Shown here: positions 27,010 through 35,961 of the stretch, in pieces
How positions within the stretch are numbered: position 1 is the stretch's first letter
How the letters are laid out: each line of letters starts with the position of its first letter
NCBI GenBank assembly: GCA_020630795.1
Contig: JAHDIK010000005.1
Location: forward strand, 134,346-198,345
Origin: Colwellia sp.
Lineage (GTDB): Bacteria; Pseudomonadota; Gammaproteobacteria; Enterobacterales; Alteromonadaceae
DNA length: 64,000 bases
Direction: 5' to 3'
Position numbers and translations under genes: made by a program
The notes under the pieces: model-generated
The model's database searches: none
The model's input: only the letters and a program-made list of their open reading frames with translations
Told to the model about the DNA's origin: nothing

Positions 27010-27723
27010 TTAGTAAGTGTTAGTTAGCGACGCTAATAAGCCGATTAAACCACCAAATACACCACCCCAAACAACGAGCCAACCCAAATGCTTTTTGATC
27101 ATATTTTGAATAATCTCTTTAACTAATTGAGGCGTGAGTTCATTTAAACGTTTTTCAATAATGTCGCTAACTTTTTCACGCATTTCTGCCATTACACTCG
27201 GCTGTTCAAGTTCGTCACGAAGAATGTGATTAAACTCTTCACTTTTAGAAATGTCTCCAACAGTTTCTTTCATTTTCTCGATGAAAGGTTCTCTGAGTGG
27301 TTGTAAGGCTTCGCTACCACCAACCATTGCAAGCATAGAACCAAACGACGACTGTTCTATTACTTCAACCAAGTTATCAAATGCAGGTGATAAATCGACT
27401 TTGTTAATAATAGGCGCTAGGTCGATAGATGTTGGGGAGTTTTTACCATCGCCTGCTAAAAATCTATCAATGTTTTCTTCTGTAAAAAACTGCTCCATCA
27501 TCAATTCTCTGATACCAAGCTTAAAGTCTTCAAATCGAGCAGGTATAACACCAGAGCCATATAATCCGGGTACTTTTTCAAATAACATATGTACTGCTAG
27601 CCAGTTTGTAACAGCGCCAGATAACGCAAATATACCGACAGTAAATAAAATATGACTATCAAGCGTTATACCAATTAGGGTAACTACGAGTGCGATTAAG
27701 TTAACGATTAAACTTTTGTTCAC
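27010..27723 (-). CDS. DUF445 family membrane protein
   Basis: 237 residues. Two hydrophobic segments at the N-terminus (about 5-45, VNLIALVVTLIGITL; TVGIFALSGAVTNWLAVHMLF) and one at the C-terminus (GWLVVWGGVFGGLIGLLASLT) enclose a helical, charged middle. The family pattern GAVTNWLAVHMLFEKVPGLYGSGVIPARFEDFKLGIRELM is clear. DUF445 proteins (E. coli YjiN is a longer relative) have no settled function. Single gene with its own terminator downstream. Confidence 0.82.
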   Translation of the reverse strand: MNKSLIVNLIALVVTLIGITLDSHILFTVGIFALSGAVTNWLAVHMLFEKVPGLYGSGVIPARFEDFKLGIRELMMEQFFTEENIDRFLAGDGKNSPTSIDLAPIINKVDLSPAFDNLVEVIEQSSFGSMLAMVGGSEALQPLREPFIEKMKETVGDISKSEEFNHILRDELEQPSVMAEMREKVSDIIEKRLNELTPQLVKEIIQNMIKKHLGWLVVWGGVFGGLIGLLASLTNTY

Positions 27724-27849
27724 AACAACTCCATTTTAACTAAATGTATTAAACAACAATATGTTGATATGGTATCAAATCATAACTAGCCTAATACAGT
27801 AAAATTGGTGCTTAAATAATTAACATTAATATGAACGGAAGGATTTTTC

Positions 27850-28695
27850 ATGGTTGTTTTAAGAGGTTTAATAATAAGTTTGGCGCTTATAGGTGGTATC
27901 GCCAAGGCTGATATCCAGTGGAGAATACCTGATAAAAATAACCTTGTTATGATGACATTACCTCAAGGAAAGGTGGTTGTAGAGTTAGCGCCTGAGTTTG
28001 CACCAAAGCATGTAAAACAATTTAAAAACTTAGTTAAAAAGCAACATTATGACGGTAATAAATTTTATCGTGTTATTGACGGGTTTGTTGCTCAAGCAGG
28101 GCCTAAAGACGGTAGTGCAAAAGACAGAGGTGTACCCTTGTTAGCGCTAGAAGGTGAGTGGGGTTTTAAAAAAGATTGGCCGTTCACGTTGGTGCAAACG
28201 GGTGATTTGTTTGCTGAAAAAACAGGGTTTGTTAATGGTTTTTCTGTAGGTATAAGTGTTTCCGAGAAAAAGAGTTGGTTAACTCACTGTCCAGGTGTTA
28301 TCGCGATGGCGAGAGGAAATAATAAAAATTCAGGGTCGAGTCATTTTTACATTCCTAATGGGCAAGCGCCTCGATATTTAGATAGATTAATGACAATATT
28401 CGGTCGAGTTATTTACGGCATGGAACATGTTCAATCAATTACTCGTACGGCGGTAATAGAAGGGCAAGCACCGATTACTGCTGATAAATATACGCCTATT
28501 GTTCGTATGCAAATGATGAGCGATATACCAAAAGATCAACAAATTACATTAGCCGTTGAACGAACCGATTCACCCGAATTTTTAGCACGTTTAGTTAAAA
28601 GAAAGGAGCGAAAAAATCCGTTCTTTTTTAAAGCTCCACCTCAGGTGCTAGACGTTTGCCAAGTACCAATCAGATCAAAATTGATGAATGAATAA
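27850..28695 (+). CDS. Periplasmic cyclophilin-type peptidyl-prolyl isomerase
   Basis: 281 residues with a signal peptide (MVVLRGLIISLALIGGIAKA). The cyclophilin domain (about 28-215) shows VVELAPEFAPKHVKQFKNLVKKQHYDGNKFYRVIDGFVAQAG at the start and MTIFGRVIYGMEHVQSI at the end. GVIAMARGNNKNSGSSHFYIP takes the place of the usual GxxSMANxGPNTNGSQFFI, so Ser-His-Phe-Tyr stands where Gln-Phe-Phe is common. A longer insertion before it and a basic C-terminal tail make it larger than PpiA (190). GGAAGGA precedes the ATG. Likely a periplasmic folding catalyst. Confidence 0.88.
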   Translation: MVVLRGLIISLALIGGIAKADIQWRIPDKNNLVMMTLPQGKVVVELAPEFAPKHVKQFKNLVKKQHYDGNKFYRVIDGFVAQAGPKDGSAKDRGVPLLALEGEWGFKKDWPFTLVQTGDLFAEKTGFVNGFSVGISVSEKKSWLTHCPGVIAMARGNNKNSGSSHFYIPNGQAPRYLDRLMTIFGRVIYGMEHVQSITRTAVIEGQAPITADKYTPIVRMQMMSDIPKDQQITLAVERTDSPEFLARLVKRKERKNPFFFKAPPQVLDVCQVPIRSKLMNE

Positions 28696-28719
28696 GATTT
28701 AGTATTGCAACAATAATAT

Positions 28720-28774
28720 AGCCCCTTTAATTTTAACTTTTCGATTAATTAAGTCGTTGAAAGGGGCTTTGTTC
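28720..28774. terminator. Possible long-loop terminator
   Basis: AGCCCCTTT (28720-28728) pairs with AAAGGGGCT (28760-28768) across a 31-base loop, followed by a short T-rich stretch on the plus strand and AT-rich sequence on the minus strand. It lies between the convergent cyclophilin and GST genes. Confidence 0.5.
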
Positions 28775-28791
28775 CGTAAGTATTTAGCGAC

Positions 28792-29436
28792 CTAGTTGGC
28801 AAATACTGCTTTTTCAGTTTCCATCTGCTGTTTTACAATGTCTAAATCCATAAATCGTTCAACATAGTTGGCTAACTTAGGCCATGAATTTGCATCAACA
28901 CTGTAATTCGCGTGTGCAAGGCTCATAAAATGTATCCCCAAGCTTAAATCAGCAACAGAAAATGTATTCTCAATTAGCCATTCATTTTCGTTAAGCTGAC
29001 TTTCTAAATAGGTTAGCTTTTCAGGAATAAGGTTATTGATGAGTTCGTCTACTCGGTTATTGTCAGTTTCGTGGTTAAAAAAAGCAGGACCAATAACACG
29101 CTGGTAATACAGTGCCGACAATATTTCAGATAATTTTGTATCACAGTACTCTTCAAACCATAACGCTTTTGCATACGCATTTGGAGTATCAGGGTAGAGC
29201 TTATTATTGGGTGATGTTTTTTCTAAGTAGGCAATGATAATTGATGAATCTGAAAAGCCAAATCCGTCATCTGTTTGGTATGCAGGAATTTTTTTCATTG
29301 GGCTAATTTTTGCAAATTCTGGTTCATCAGAGCCTGGGCTTGTTAGTTTTAATTCGTAATTAACGCCTTTGTATGCGTGAGCAAGCATCGCTTTACGAAC
29401 ATAAGCTGAAACAGGTACACCGTATATAATTGCCAT
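28792..29436 (-). CDS. Glutathione S-transferase family protein
   Basis: 214 residues. The N-terminal thioredoxin-like domain (about 1-78) has the substrate-proximal SAYVRKAMLAH in the position of the active-site Ser/Cys, cis-Pro in MKKIPAYQ, and the glutathione-binding pair DSSIIIAYLE; an all-helical C-terminal domain follows. Likely cytoplasmic conjugation or reduction of electrophiles. An operator nearly identical to one in front of the neighbouring TetR gene lies 42 bases upstream (29478-29497), so expression is probably controlled by that regulator. Confidence 0.9.
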   Translation of the reverse strand: MAIIYGVPVSAYVRKAMLAHAYKGVNYELKLTSPGSDEPEFAKISPMKKIPAYQTDDGFGFSDSSIIIAYLEKTSPNNKLYPDTPNAYAKALWFEEYCDTKLSEILSALYYQRVIGPAFFNHETDNNRVDELINNLIPEKLTYLESQLNENEWLIENTFSVADLSLGIHFMSLAHANYSVDANSWPKLANYVERFMDLDIVKQQMETEKAVFAN

Positions 29437-29477
29437 CGTATTTTCCTTTTATCATTTAATGTATAAAACTTATACAA

Positions 29478-29497
29478 AATAAACCGCTTGGTCTATT
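29478..29497 (-). promoter_or_regulatory. TetR-type operator upstream of the GST gene
   Basis: AATAAACCGCTTGGTCTATT is an imperfect palindrome of the form AATARACC-N4-GGTYTATT. It occurs again inverted, with 19 of 20 bases identical, at 30147-30166 in front of the TetR gene. The core resembles the NemR box (TAGACC-N4-GGTCTA) of E. coli. Confidence 0.75.
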
Positions 29498-29537
29498 TTG
29501 GGGTTGAAAAATTCTCTGTATTTTTACGTAAATTTAT

Positions 29538-30137
29538 TTATGTATTAGTTATTAATAGTTTTTTAGTAAAAAGGTACCAGTTGTCTAGCGGTTCGGCGCT
29601 TTTTACCGATTTCATTCTAAGTAGGGCACCTTCCCAGCTATCAATGATGAAGCTAGCTAACGCCTCAATGTCATTTGTAGCATTAAACTCACCAACGAGC
29701 ACACCTTCACTTATTACTTTTGATAATGTAAAAACCATTGAATCAAAAGCAGATTTAATTTTAATTGAAAATTCAGGATGCAAAGCCGATAATTCTTGGC
29801 TGAAATTACCGATAGGGCAGCCACATTTAAAATCATGTTGCTTAACGAGCTCTAAATAAAAATGATGAAACGCATCAATTTTTTGTGTTGGGGTGAGTTG
29901 ATTGTTGTTTAAGTGTTGAGCAGATAAGTCTTTGAATATTTTTATATAATAATCAATTATCGCAAGGCCAAAGCTCTCTTTGTCGTTAAAATGAAAATAG
30001 AACGACCCCTTCGTTACTTTCGCTTCTTTTAAGATTTGCGAAAGGCCAGTATTGTTGTAGCCTTGTTGGTAAAACAACATAGAACCCACATTAATCAGGT
30101 GCTGTTTGGTTGCTTCGCCTTTAGTTTCTGTATTCAT
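29538..30137 (-). CDS. TetR/AcrR-family repressor (NemR-like)
   Basis: 199 residues with an N-terminal TetR helix-turn-helix (about 10-55: HLINVGSMLFYQQGYNNTGLSQILKEAKVTKGSFYFHFNDKE) and a ligand/dimerisation domain with paired cysteines in FKCGCPIGNFSQELS. The layout, including GC followed by a small region and the SxE motif, recalls NemR, a repressor inactivated by electrophiles that modify cysteine. Operators with the NemR-box form lie 10 bases before this gene and 42 bases before the GST gene. It most likely represses itself and the GST; electrophile sensing is inference. Confidence 0.88.
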   Translation of the reverse strand: MNTETKGEATKQHLINVGSMLFYQQGYNNTGLSQILKEAKVTKGSFYFHFNDKESFGLAIIDYYIKIFKDLSAQHLNNNQLTPTQKIDAFHHFYLELVKQHDFKCGCPIGNFSQELSALHPEFSIKIKSAFDSMVFTLSKVISEGVLVGEFNATNDIEALASFIIDSWEGALLRMKSVKSAEPLDNWYLFTKKLLITNT

Positions 30138-30146
30138 AAAAACAAC

Positions 30147-30166
30147 AATAGACCAATCGGTTTATT
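30147..30166 (-). promoter_or_regulatory. TetR-type operator upstream of the TetR gene
   Basis: AATAGACCAATCGGTTTATT, the reverse complement of the GST-side operator except at one base. It begins 10 bases upstream of the regulator's ATG and probably overlaps its ribosome binding site or transcription start, giving autorepression. Confidence 0.75.
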
Positions 30167-30239
30167 TTTGCAATCACCTTTTAAATAGGGCAAAACTTTA
30201 CCCCCTGTTAATATGTTTGTGTTGAGTTATAAAGAGGCG

Positions 30240-30713
30240 CTATTTATAGCGAATACTCGTTATTTCGAGTATTCGTTCGCCTTGTGGTGTTTTTACAACA
30301 ACTTCATCGTCAATACATTTACCGATTAACGCTCTTGCCATGGGTGAATCAACGCTAATTTCGCCTTTCTTAACATCCCACTCATCTGGCCCTACTATTC
30401 TATAGGTAACTTCTTGATCATCTTCATCTATCATGGTTACCCACGCACCAAAAAATACTTTTCCTTCTTGTTGCGGATCTGGGTACACAATATTTAAGTC
30501 TTCAACGCGTTTTACAAGGAAACGTATGCGGCGATCTATTTCTCTTAATCGTCGTTTACCATAAATATATTCAGCGTTTTCACTACGGTCACCCAATGCT
30601 GCGGCCTCTGAAACGGCTTTGGTTACTTTAGGTCTTTCATCTTTCCACAAAAATTTAAGTTCTTGATCAAGACGATCCCAACCTTCGCGGGTAATGTAGT
30701 TAGATTTTCTCAT
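30240..30713 (-). CDS. greB: Transcription elongation factor GreB
   Basis: 157 residues (E. coli GreB 158). The N-terminal coiled coil (about 1-75: YITREGWDRLDQELKFLWKDERPKVTKAVSEAAALGDRSENAEYIYGKRRLREIDRRIRFL) carries the acidic tip DRSENAEY that enters the polymerase secondary channel, followed by the C-terminal FKBP-like domain (VFFGAWVTMIDEDDQEVTYRIVGPDEWD, PMARALIGKCIDDEVVV). GreB rather than GreA because of the IYGKRRLREIDRR and GPDEWD segments. It rescues backtracked RNA polymerase by stimulating transcript cleavage. Single gene. Confidence 0.95.
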   Translation of the reverse strand: MRKSNYITREGWDRLDQELKFLWKDERPKVTKAVSEAAALGDRSENAEYIYGKRRLREIDRRIRFLVKRVEDLNIVYPDPQQEGKVFFGAWVTMIDEDDQEVTYRIVGPDEWDVKKGEISVDSPMARALIGKCIDDEVVVKTPQGERILEITSIRYK

Positions 30714-30890
30714 ACGGTAAGTTATGAATAATAAAAAAAGATATTGAGAGCATATTATATTGCTAAGTAAACAAATAGCGAATATAGCGTCAATGTTTTA
30801 AGAGCTTATAGGATATACGCTAATAGAACGGTTGGAAAAACTTAAGTAATTAGATATAGTTTATTTAAATATAAAATTGTGGAATTATTA

Positions 30891-32078
30891 ATGAATATTA
30901 AGTTTTGTTTGTTCGTGTTACTTGTTGTAAACATACACGCAAGTCTTTATGTACGCAGCAACGCGGCGGACTTTAATGATGATCTGCAATTTATAAAGAA
31001 ACATGATACACCTATTGTGTTAAAAGCAACTGATAGCAATGCGAGTATTATTGTTTCGGCAAAATATCAGGGGCGTGTACTAACGAGTAAAGCTTCAGGT
31101 AACTCAAATTTAAGTAACGGTTGGCTTAATTATCATGCTATTGAAAAAGGGAATCCTGGCGTAGGTGGAGAAGACCGTTTTTGGTTGTCGCCAATCGGAT
31201 CTCAATTTTCTGTATTTTATCCAAGTGGCTCAACCATTGAAGAAAAAAATTGGCGTGTACCAAGTACCCTTACCACTCACCCCGTAAAAGTAGTTGAGCG
31301 CGATGCTTCTTCTATAACTTTTCATAAAACTTACAACGTTGAAAATAACGTAGGCACAAAATTTGTTGCCAGTCTTGATCGAAAAATACGTATATATTCT
31401 AAAAATGAGATAAAAAAATCGCTTAATACGGATATATCGAATGATGTTGATATGGTTGGTTTTGAGAGCTTTAATACGCTGAAAAATCAAGGTGATGATT
31501 GGAAAGCATCAACAGGATTGATTGGTATATGGAGCTTGGGTATGTTCCAAGGCGACGATAACGCGACAGCTATATTCCCGATCGCTAAATCAATTAAAAA
31601 CACGGCTAATACTCCAACGTATTTATATCCATTGACCAGTGATAGGTATGTGCAAAAGGGTAATACGCTTTATTACAAAGTAGATGGCAAATATCGCAGT
31701 AAAATCGGTATTAAGGCCGCAGCAACTAAGCCGATAATGGGGTACTTTAACGCAGCAACCAATGTACTTACTATTGTTACGTTTACGTTTGAACATGGAA
31801 AATTATATCCTGATGCTGCAGAAGGTGTGCTTAAAAAACCGTATATGGGCGATGTAATTAACTCATATAACCATGGCGCAATGGATGGCAGTGTACTTAA
31901 AAACAGTAGCTTTTTTGAATTAGAATCAGCGTCTCAATTAAAGCCACTTAAACACGGAGAGTTTATTGAGCATACGCATAGAACATTCCATTTTAGTGGA
32001 GATGTTAAGGAACTAAATCGGTTGTCGGTTCAGTTGTTAGGCGTAACAATTGACGAAATAACATCAGTATTTAGATAA
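30891..32078 (+). CDS. Secreted DUF6786-like protein
   Basis: 395 residues from the ATG at 30891 with a signal peptide (MNIKFCLFVLLVVNIHASLY). The protein is predicted mostly beta and carries GNPGVGGEDRFWLSPIGSQF, PYMGDVINSYNHGAMDGS, FFELESASQLKPLKHGEFIEHTHRTFHFSG and a closing LSVQLLGVTIDEI. This pattern recalls DUF6786 proteins, which look like galactose-mutarotase-type beta-sandwich proteins and often lie among polysaccharide genes. The match is from memory and moderate. Its stop overlaps the convergent AEC transporter by 8 bases. The nearby PL17 lyase suggests a role in carbohydrate use. Confidence 0.6.
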   Translation: MNIKFCLFVLLVVNIHASLYVRSNAADFNDDLQFIKKHDTPIVLKATDSNASIIVSAKYQGRVLTSKASGNSNLSNGWLNYHAIEKGNPGVGGEDRFWLSPIGSQFSVFYPSGSTIEEKNWRVPSTLTTHPVKVVERDASSITFHKTYNVENNVGTKFVASLDRKIRIYSKNEIKKSLNTDISNDVDMVGFESFNTLKNQGDDWKASTGLIGIWSLGMFQGDDNATAIFPIAKSIKNTANTPTYLYPLTSDRYVQKGNTLYYKVDGKYRSKIGIKAAATKPIMGYFNAATNVLTIVTFTFEHGKLYPDAAEGVLKKPYMGDVINSYNHGAMDGSVLKNSSFFELESASQLKPLKHGEFIEHTHRTFHFSGDVKELNRLSVQLLGVTIDEITSVFR

Positions 32079-33027
32079 CTTGCCAAGATCTCAGTAAGGC
32101 TAAACCAATACTCACGGTAAAAATTGATACCATTGTACTAACTACTACAATATTTGCCGCGAGTTTAGCGTTACCATTCATTGCTTGAACCATTATGTAT
32201 CCGGCGGCGGCAGACGGTGTACTTACCATTAAAAATACAACACCTAGGTCTAGTCCTCGAAATCCCCACCAATAAACAACGGCTAAAATAATTATCGGAG
32301 TAACAATTAGCTTTGCTGTAACAGCCCCAATAGCTACCCAGCTTGGACTGCGTAATTCGCTTAGCGATAAACTCGCACCAATACAAAGCAAAGCTAAGGG
32401 CAATGTCATTTGAGATAAATACTCACCTGTTTGCATTGCTACTGAATGAATAGGAACATTTAGCGCGTTTACGGAAATCCCTAATATTATCGCAATAACC
32501 AAGGGGTTTTTTAATATGCTTAATAGAATGTGTTTCGCACTTTGATTGCCATTACTTAAACTCACATTCAAGATATAAACAGATAACACGTTGTAAAATA
32601 ATGTAAGGACCGACATTAAAATTGAGGCAGCAGCAAGGCCTTTTTCTCCATAGGCATTTACACAGAGTGCAAGTCCAACTATTGCTAAATTTCCTCTAAA
32701 CGAACCTTGTACAAATACACCTCTATCTCGCGAGTTTTTAATGAAAAAATGAGCGAAACCCCACAATAAAATAAAAATGAATACGGTTGCAGACGCGCAT
32801 AGGGCTAGAAGTTGAGGGTTAAGTACCTCTGATAAATTTGTTTTAACGATACTCGTAAATAACAAAACAGGTAAAGCGACCATAAATACGAGTTTTGAGG
32901 CTTTATCTGCAAATACATTATCAATAATGTTTAATTTTTTGAGCAACATGCCTACAGATACGGTTAAAAAAATAGGCGCGGTTACCCCAAATGCAAAACT
33001 CAGTATCTCTATAAATTCAGAAAACAT
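32071..33027 (-). CDS. AEC (auxin efflux carrier) family transporter
   Basis: 318 residues with about ten hydrophobic segments in two repeats of five. VTAPIFLTVSVGMLLKKLNIID at the N-terminus, ALPVLLFTSIVKT, GSFRGNLAIVGLALCVNAYGEKG and TPSAAAGYIMVQAMNGNAKLAANIVVVSTMVSIFTV are the family hallmarks. Bacterial members move organic acids such as malate or malonate; the substrate here is unknown. It lies between the DUF6786-like gene and the alginate lyase, divergent from the latter. Confidence 0.88.
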   Translation of the reverse strand: MFSEFIEILSFAFGVTAPIFLTVSVGMLLKKLNIIDNVFADKASKLVFMVALPVLLFTSIVKTNLSEVLNPQLLALCASATVFIFILLWGFAHFFIKNSRDRGVFVQGSFRGNLAIVGLALCVNAYGEKGLAAASILMSVLTLFYNVLSVYILNVSLSNGNQSAKHILLSILKNPLVIAIILGISVNALNVPIHSVAMQTGEYLSQMTLPLALLCIGASLSLSELRSPSWVAIGAVTAKLIVTPIIILAVVYWWGFRGLDLGVVFLMVSTPSAAAGYIMVQAMNGNAKLAANIVVVSTMVSIFTVSIGLALLRSWQVI

Positions 33028-33482
33028 AATAGCCTTATAAGAAAGTGACGTATTTACAAGAGTAGAGGACTTTTATCGCACGTTAATCGTAAATAATGAC
33101 CGTTAGTTTATCTTATATCACATTATAAAGAGTGTTTTTATCTTTAATGTATATGACAATTTTTACTTTTAACTCTTTATTGTCATACCAATTTGTTGTG
33201 TTATATATCTTAGGTGTTTATTAATTATTTGTTTTTTAAAGGGTTTGTTGTTATTGGGTTAGGGTTGTATTGGTGTTTTAGTAAAATTCACATGGTTGTA
33301 CTCTTTGGTTTTAGATAAATGATGTAATTTTTATTTATAAGGTGTAAACTTTGTGTATGACTAATTTGTATTACCAATTTAAGGTTAGGTAAAGTGATAT
33401 TGCGTTAGATTACAGAATACGTAATTACCGTTAATATTGTATGAATTACAACCTAACAAGTATTTGATAGGAGCCAATAGCG
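33028..33482. other. 455-base divergent regulatory region (AEC transporter / alginate lyase)
   Basis: AT-rich spacer with no ORF. It contains two copies of TTGTNNTACCAA (33180-33191 and 33366-33377). The second lies in the near-palindrome AATTTGTA-T-TACCAATT (33363-33379). No clear -35/-10 pair was found. An AGGAG ribosome binding site at 33470-33474 serves the lyase gene. Confidence 0.65.
33363..33379. promoter_or_regulatory. Candidate operator upstream of the PL17 lyase
   Basis: Inverted repeat AATTTGTA-T-TACCAATT with one mismatch between arms, of the general shape bound by FadR-type GntR regulators. Its core TTGTNNTACCAA recurs 186 bases upstream. No candidate GntR gene lies in the window. 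Confidence 0.45.
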
Positions 33483-35732
33483 ATGAAGACACACCAAATA
33501 ACGACTCTGTTATTGATAGTAGCTGCGTTAAGTAGTCCTTTTACTGTTCAAGCTCAAGAACACCCTAATTTAATTTTAACTACGCAAGGCGTAGAAAAAG
33601 TTAGAAAGAATCTAGGAAAAGTTCCTTTGTTTGATACGACTGTTCTGCAAGCACAGGCGGAAGTTGATGCTGAAATTGCGTCTGGTATTCATACTCCTAT
33701 CCCAAAAGACTTTTCAGGTGGTTACACCCATCAAAGACATAAGCGTAATTACCTTATAGCGCCGAAAGCTGGTGCGCTTTATCAAATACTACAAGATGAT
33801 AAATACGCGAAATATATTCGAGATATGCTTTTTCAATATGAAGCAATGTATAAAGATTTACCGATTCATCCACAAGAAAGGTCATACGCTAGAGGTAAAT
33901 TGTTTTGGCAGTGTTTAAACGACAGTAACTGGTTAGTTTACATGAGCCAAGCGTACGATGCGGTATACGATACTTTTACAGAAGAAGAGCATAAACGCTT
34001 GGAAGACAATTTATTTCGTCCTTTTGCAGACTTTATTTCGATAGGTAACCCACAATTTTATAATCGTATTCACAATCATAGTACGTGGGGTAATGCCGCG
34101 GTTGGAATGATTGCGCTTGTGATGGATGATGAAGAATTATTACATAGAGCGTTATACGGTATTAAAGACGATGGATTAGCGCTTGGCTTAAAAGACAACG
34201 ATGGCGGTTTTATTAAAGTAGCAGGACAAAAAGCAGGTTTTTTGGCTAATTTAGAAGAGCCGTTTTCACCTGAAGGCTACTTTACCGAGGGGCCTTATTA
34301 TCAGCGTTATGCTATGTATCCGTTCTTAATTTTTGGTGTTGCGATGGAAAACGTAAAGCCTGAAATGAAGGTGTTTCAATACAAAGATAACGTGTTGTTA
34401 AAGGGGGTTAATGCGTTGCTTAACTTGACTGATGCTGATGGTGAATTTTTTCCGTTAAACGACGGACAAAAAGGCATGTCGTACTACACACCTGAAACAA
34501 TTACCGCGATTGATATTGCATACCACTACGGTAATAAAAACCCTGAATTGTTAAGTATTGTTGAGCAGCATGGCCAAGTTTTGTTAGACCAATCAGGTTT
34601 GTCGGCTGCTATTGGTGTGCGCGACGGAAAAGTTAAACCTTTTGTCAAAAAATCAATTAATTATACCGACGGCCCGCAAGGTAAGCAGGGTGGTGTTGGC
34701 ATACTTAGGCATGGTAATGAAGACTTAACCTTGGTGTTTAAATATGCTGCGCAAGGTTTAAGCCATGGCCATTACGATAAGTTGTCATATTCGTTGTTTA
34801 ATAAAGGTGACGAAGTACTACAAGATTATGGTTTATCGCGTTTCGTCAATATTGAGCAAAAGGGTGGTGGTAATTACCTTAAAGAAAATAAAACGTGGGC
34901 TAAGCAAACCATTGCTCATAATACGTTAACTCAAAATGAAACATCACACTTTAACGGTAGTTACGAAACCGGCAGTAAATATCACCCAGAGCTTTATGTG
35001 TACGATGATTCTAACGAAAACCTTCAAGTTATCAGTGCTACGGAAACCAACGCATATCCGGGAACTAACATGCATCGTACATTGGCGATGATTAAACATG
35101 AGAGTTTCGAAAAGCCATTCTTGCTCGATATTATGAAGGTGAATTCTGAAAGTAAAAATCAGTACGACTTCCCTTTTTATTATCTAGGACAAGTCATTAA
35201 AACTAATTTTAGTTATGACTCTCCTTCTAGCTTGAGTCCACTGGGTAACAAAAATGGTTACCAGCATTTGTATGTTGAAGGAAAAGGTACGCCGTCTGAC
35301 AAAACAACTCAGTTTTCATGGTTAGGCGACGGAACGTTTTACACGTTAACCACTGCTACTGAAAAGCAGGACGAATTATTTTTCACGCGATTAGGTGCTA
35401 ACGATCCGCAATTTAATTTACGTAGAGACCCTGCATTTATGATTCGACGAAACAATACTGATGATACTGTATTTGCTTCGGTTATCGAGCCACACGGCAG
35501 TTATACTCCGGTTACAGAATTGTCGGTTAATTCCAATAGTAATATTTCAGCATTAAAAGTTGTGCGTAACGACGATAAATATACCGCTGTTACGATTAAC
35601 GTGCATAAAGGTGACTCAAGCGTGTTTATTTTATCTAATAAAAAAGCATCTTCATCTAAGCGTCATCAGTTAAAAATTAACGGTAAAGTGTATCGCTGGA
35701 CAGGACCTTTCCACTTCACAAACATGAAGTAA
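33483..35732 (+). CDS. PL17-type oligoalginate lyase (heparinase II/III-like)
   Basis: 749 residues with a signal peptide (MKTHQITTLLLIVAALSSPFTVQAQ). The N-terminal alpha/alpha toroid (about 30-370) contains the catalytic-site pair Asn198-His199 in FYNRIHNHSTWGNAAVGM and GYFTEGPYYQRYAMYP (265-280) with the conserved tyrosines; the C-terminal half is a heparinase II/III beta-sandwich with GLSHGHYDKLSYSLF. This layout matches exo-acting PL17 enzymes such as Alg17c that release unsaturated uronate monomers from oligoalginate. No other lyase or uronate-catabolism gene is in the window. AGGAG precedes the ATG and a hairpin follows the stop. Confidence 0.9.
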   Translation: MKTHQITTLLLIVAALSSPFTVQAQEHPNLILTTQGVEKVRKNLGKVPLFDTTVLQAQAEVDAEIASGIHTPIPKDFSGGYTHQRHKRNYLIAPKAGALYQILQDDKYAKYIRDMLFQYEAMYKDLPIHPQERSYARGKLFWQCLNDSNWLVYMSQAYDAVYDTFTEEEHKRLEDNLFRPFADFISIGNPQFYNRIHNHSTWGNAAVGMIALVMDDEELLHRALYGIKDDGLALGLKDNDGGFIKVAGQKAGFLANLEEPFSPEGYFTEGPYYQRYAMYPFLIFGVAMENVKPEMKVFQYKDNVLLKGVNALLNLTDADGEFFPLNDGQKGMSYYTPETITAIDIAYHYGNKNPELLSIVEQHGQVLLDQSGLSAAIGVRDGKVKPFVKKSINYTDGPQGKQGGVGILRHGNEDLTLVFKYAAQGLSHGHYDKLSYSLFNKGDEVLQDYGLSRFVNIEQKGGGNYLKENKTWAKQTIAHNTLTQNETSHFNGSYETGSKYHPELYVYDDSNENLQVISATETNAYPGTNMHRTLAMIKHESFEKPFLLDIMKVNSESKNQYDFPFYYLGQVIKTNFSYDSPSSLSPLGNKNGYQHLYVEGKGTPSDKTTQFSWLGDGTFYTLTTATEKQDELFFTRLGANDPQFNLRRDPAFMIRRNNTDDTVFASVIEPHGSYTPVTELSVNSNSNISALKVVRNDDKYTAVTINVHKGDSSVFILSNKKASSSKRHQLKINGKVYRWTGPFHFTNMK

Positions 35733-35744
35733 CTGTACTTAAAA

Positions 35745-35773
35745 TAAGCGCACTTTTTAACTGAGTGCGCTTA
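35745..35773 (+). terminator. Hairpin after the alginate lyase gene
   Basis: Perfect 10-base-pair stem TAAGCGCACT / AGTGCGCTTA (35745-35754 and 35764-35773), 9-base loop. The T run follows a few bases later (CTCTCCTTTT), so it is a plausible but not ideal rho-independent terminator. Confidence 0.6.
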
Positions 35774-35961
35774 ACTCTCCTTTTATATCTTCGCTATTTT
35801 TTCGTTAAAACCATCTCGTAAGTAAGTAACTGTAAATCATTCATCATTTTGTATTAATAGGTCGTTATCTTTTCTGGTAATATTACGCTAATTGCGGAAT
35901 TGTGTATGATCGAGTGTCACTCGTTTATCTCCGTTGTTTTTACCTTAGGATTTTATAATTA

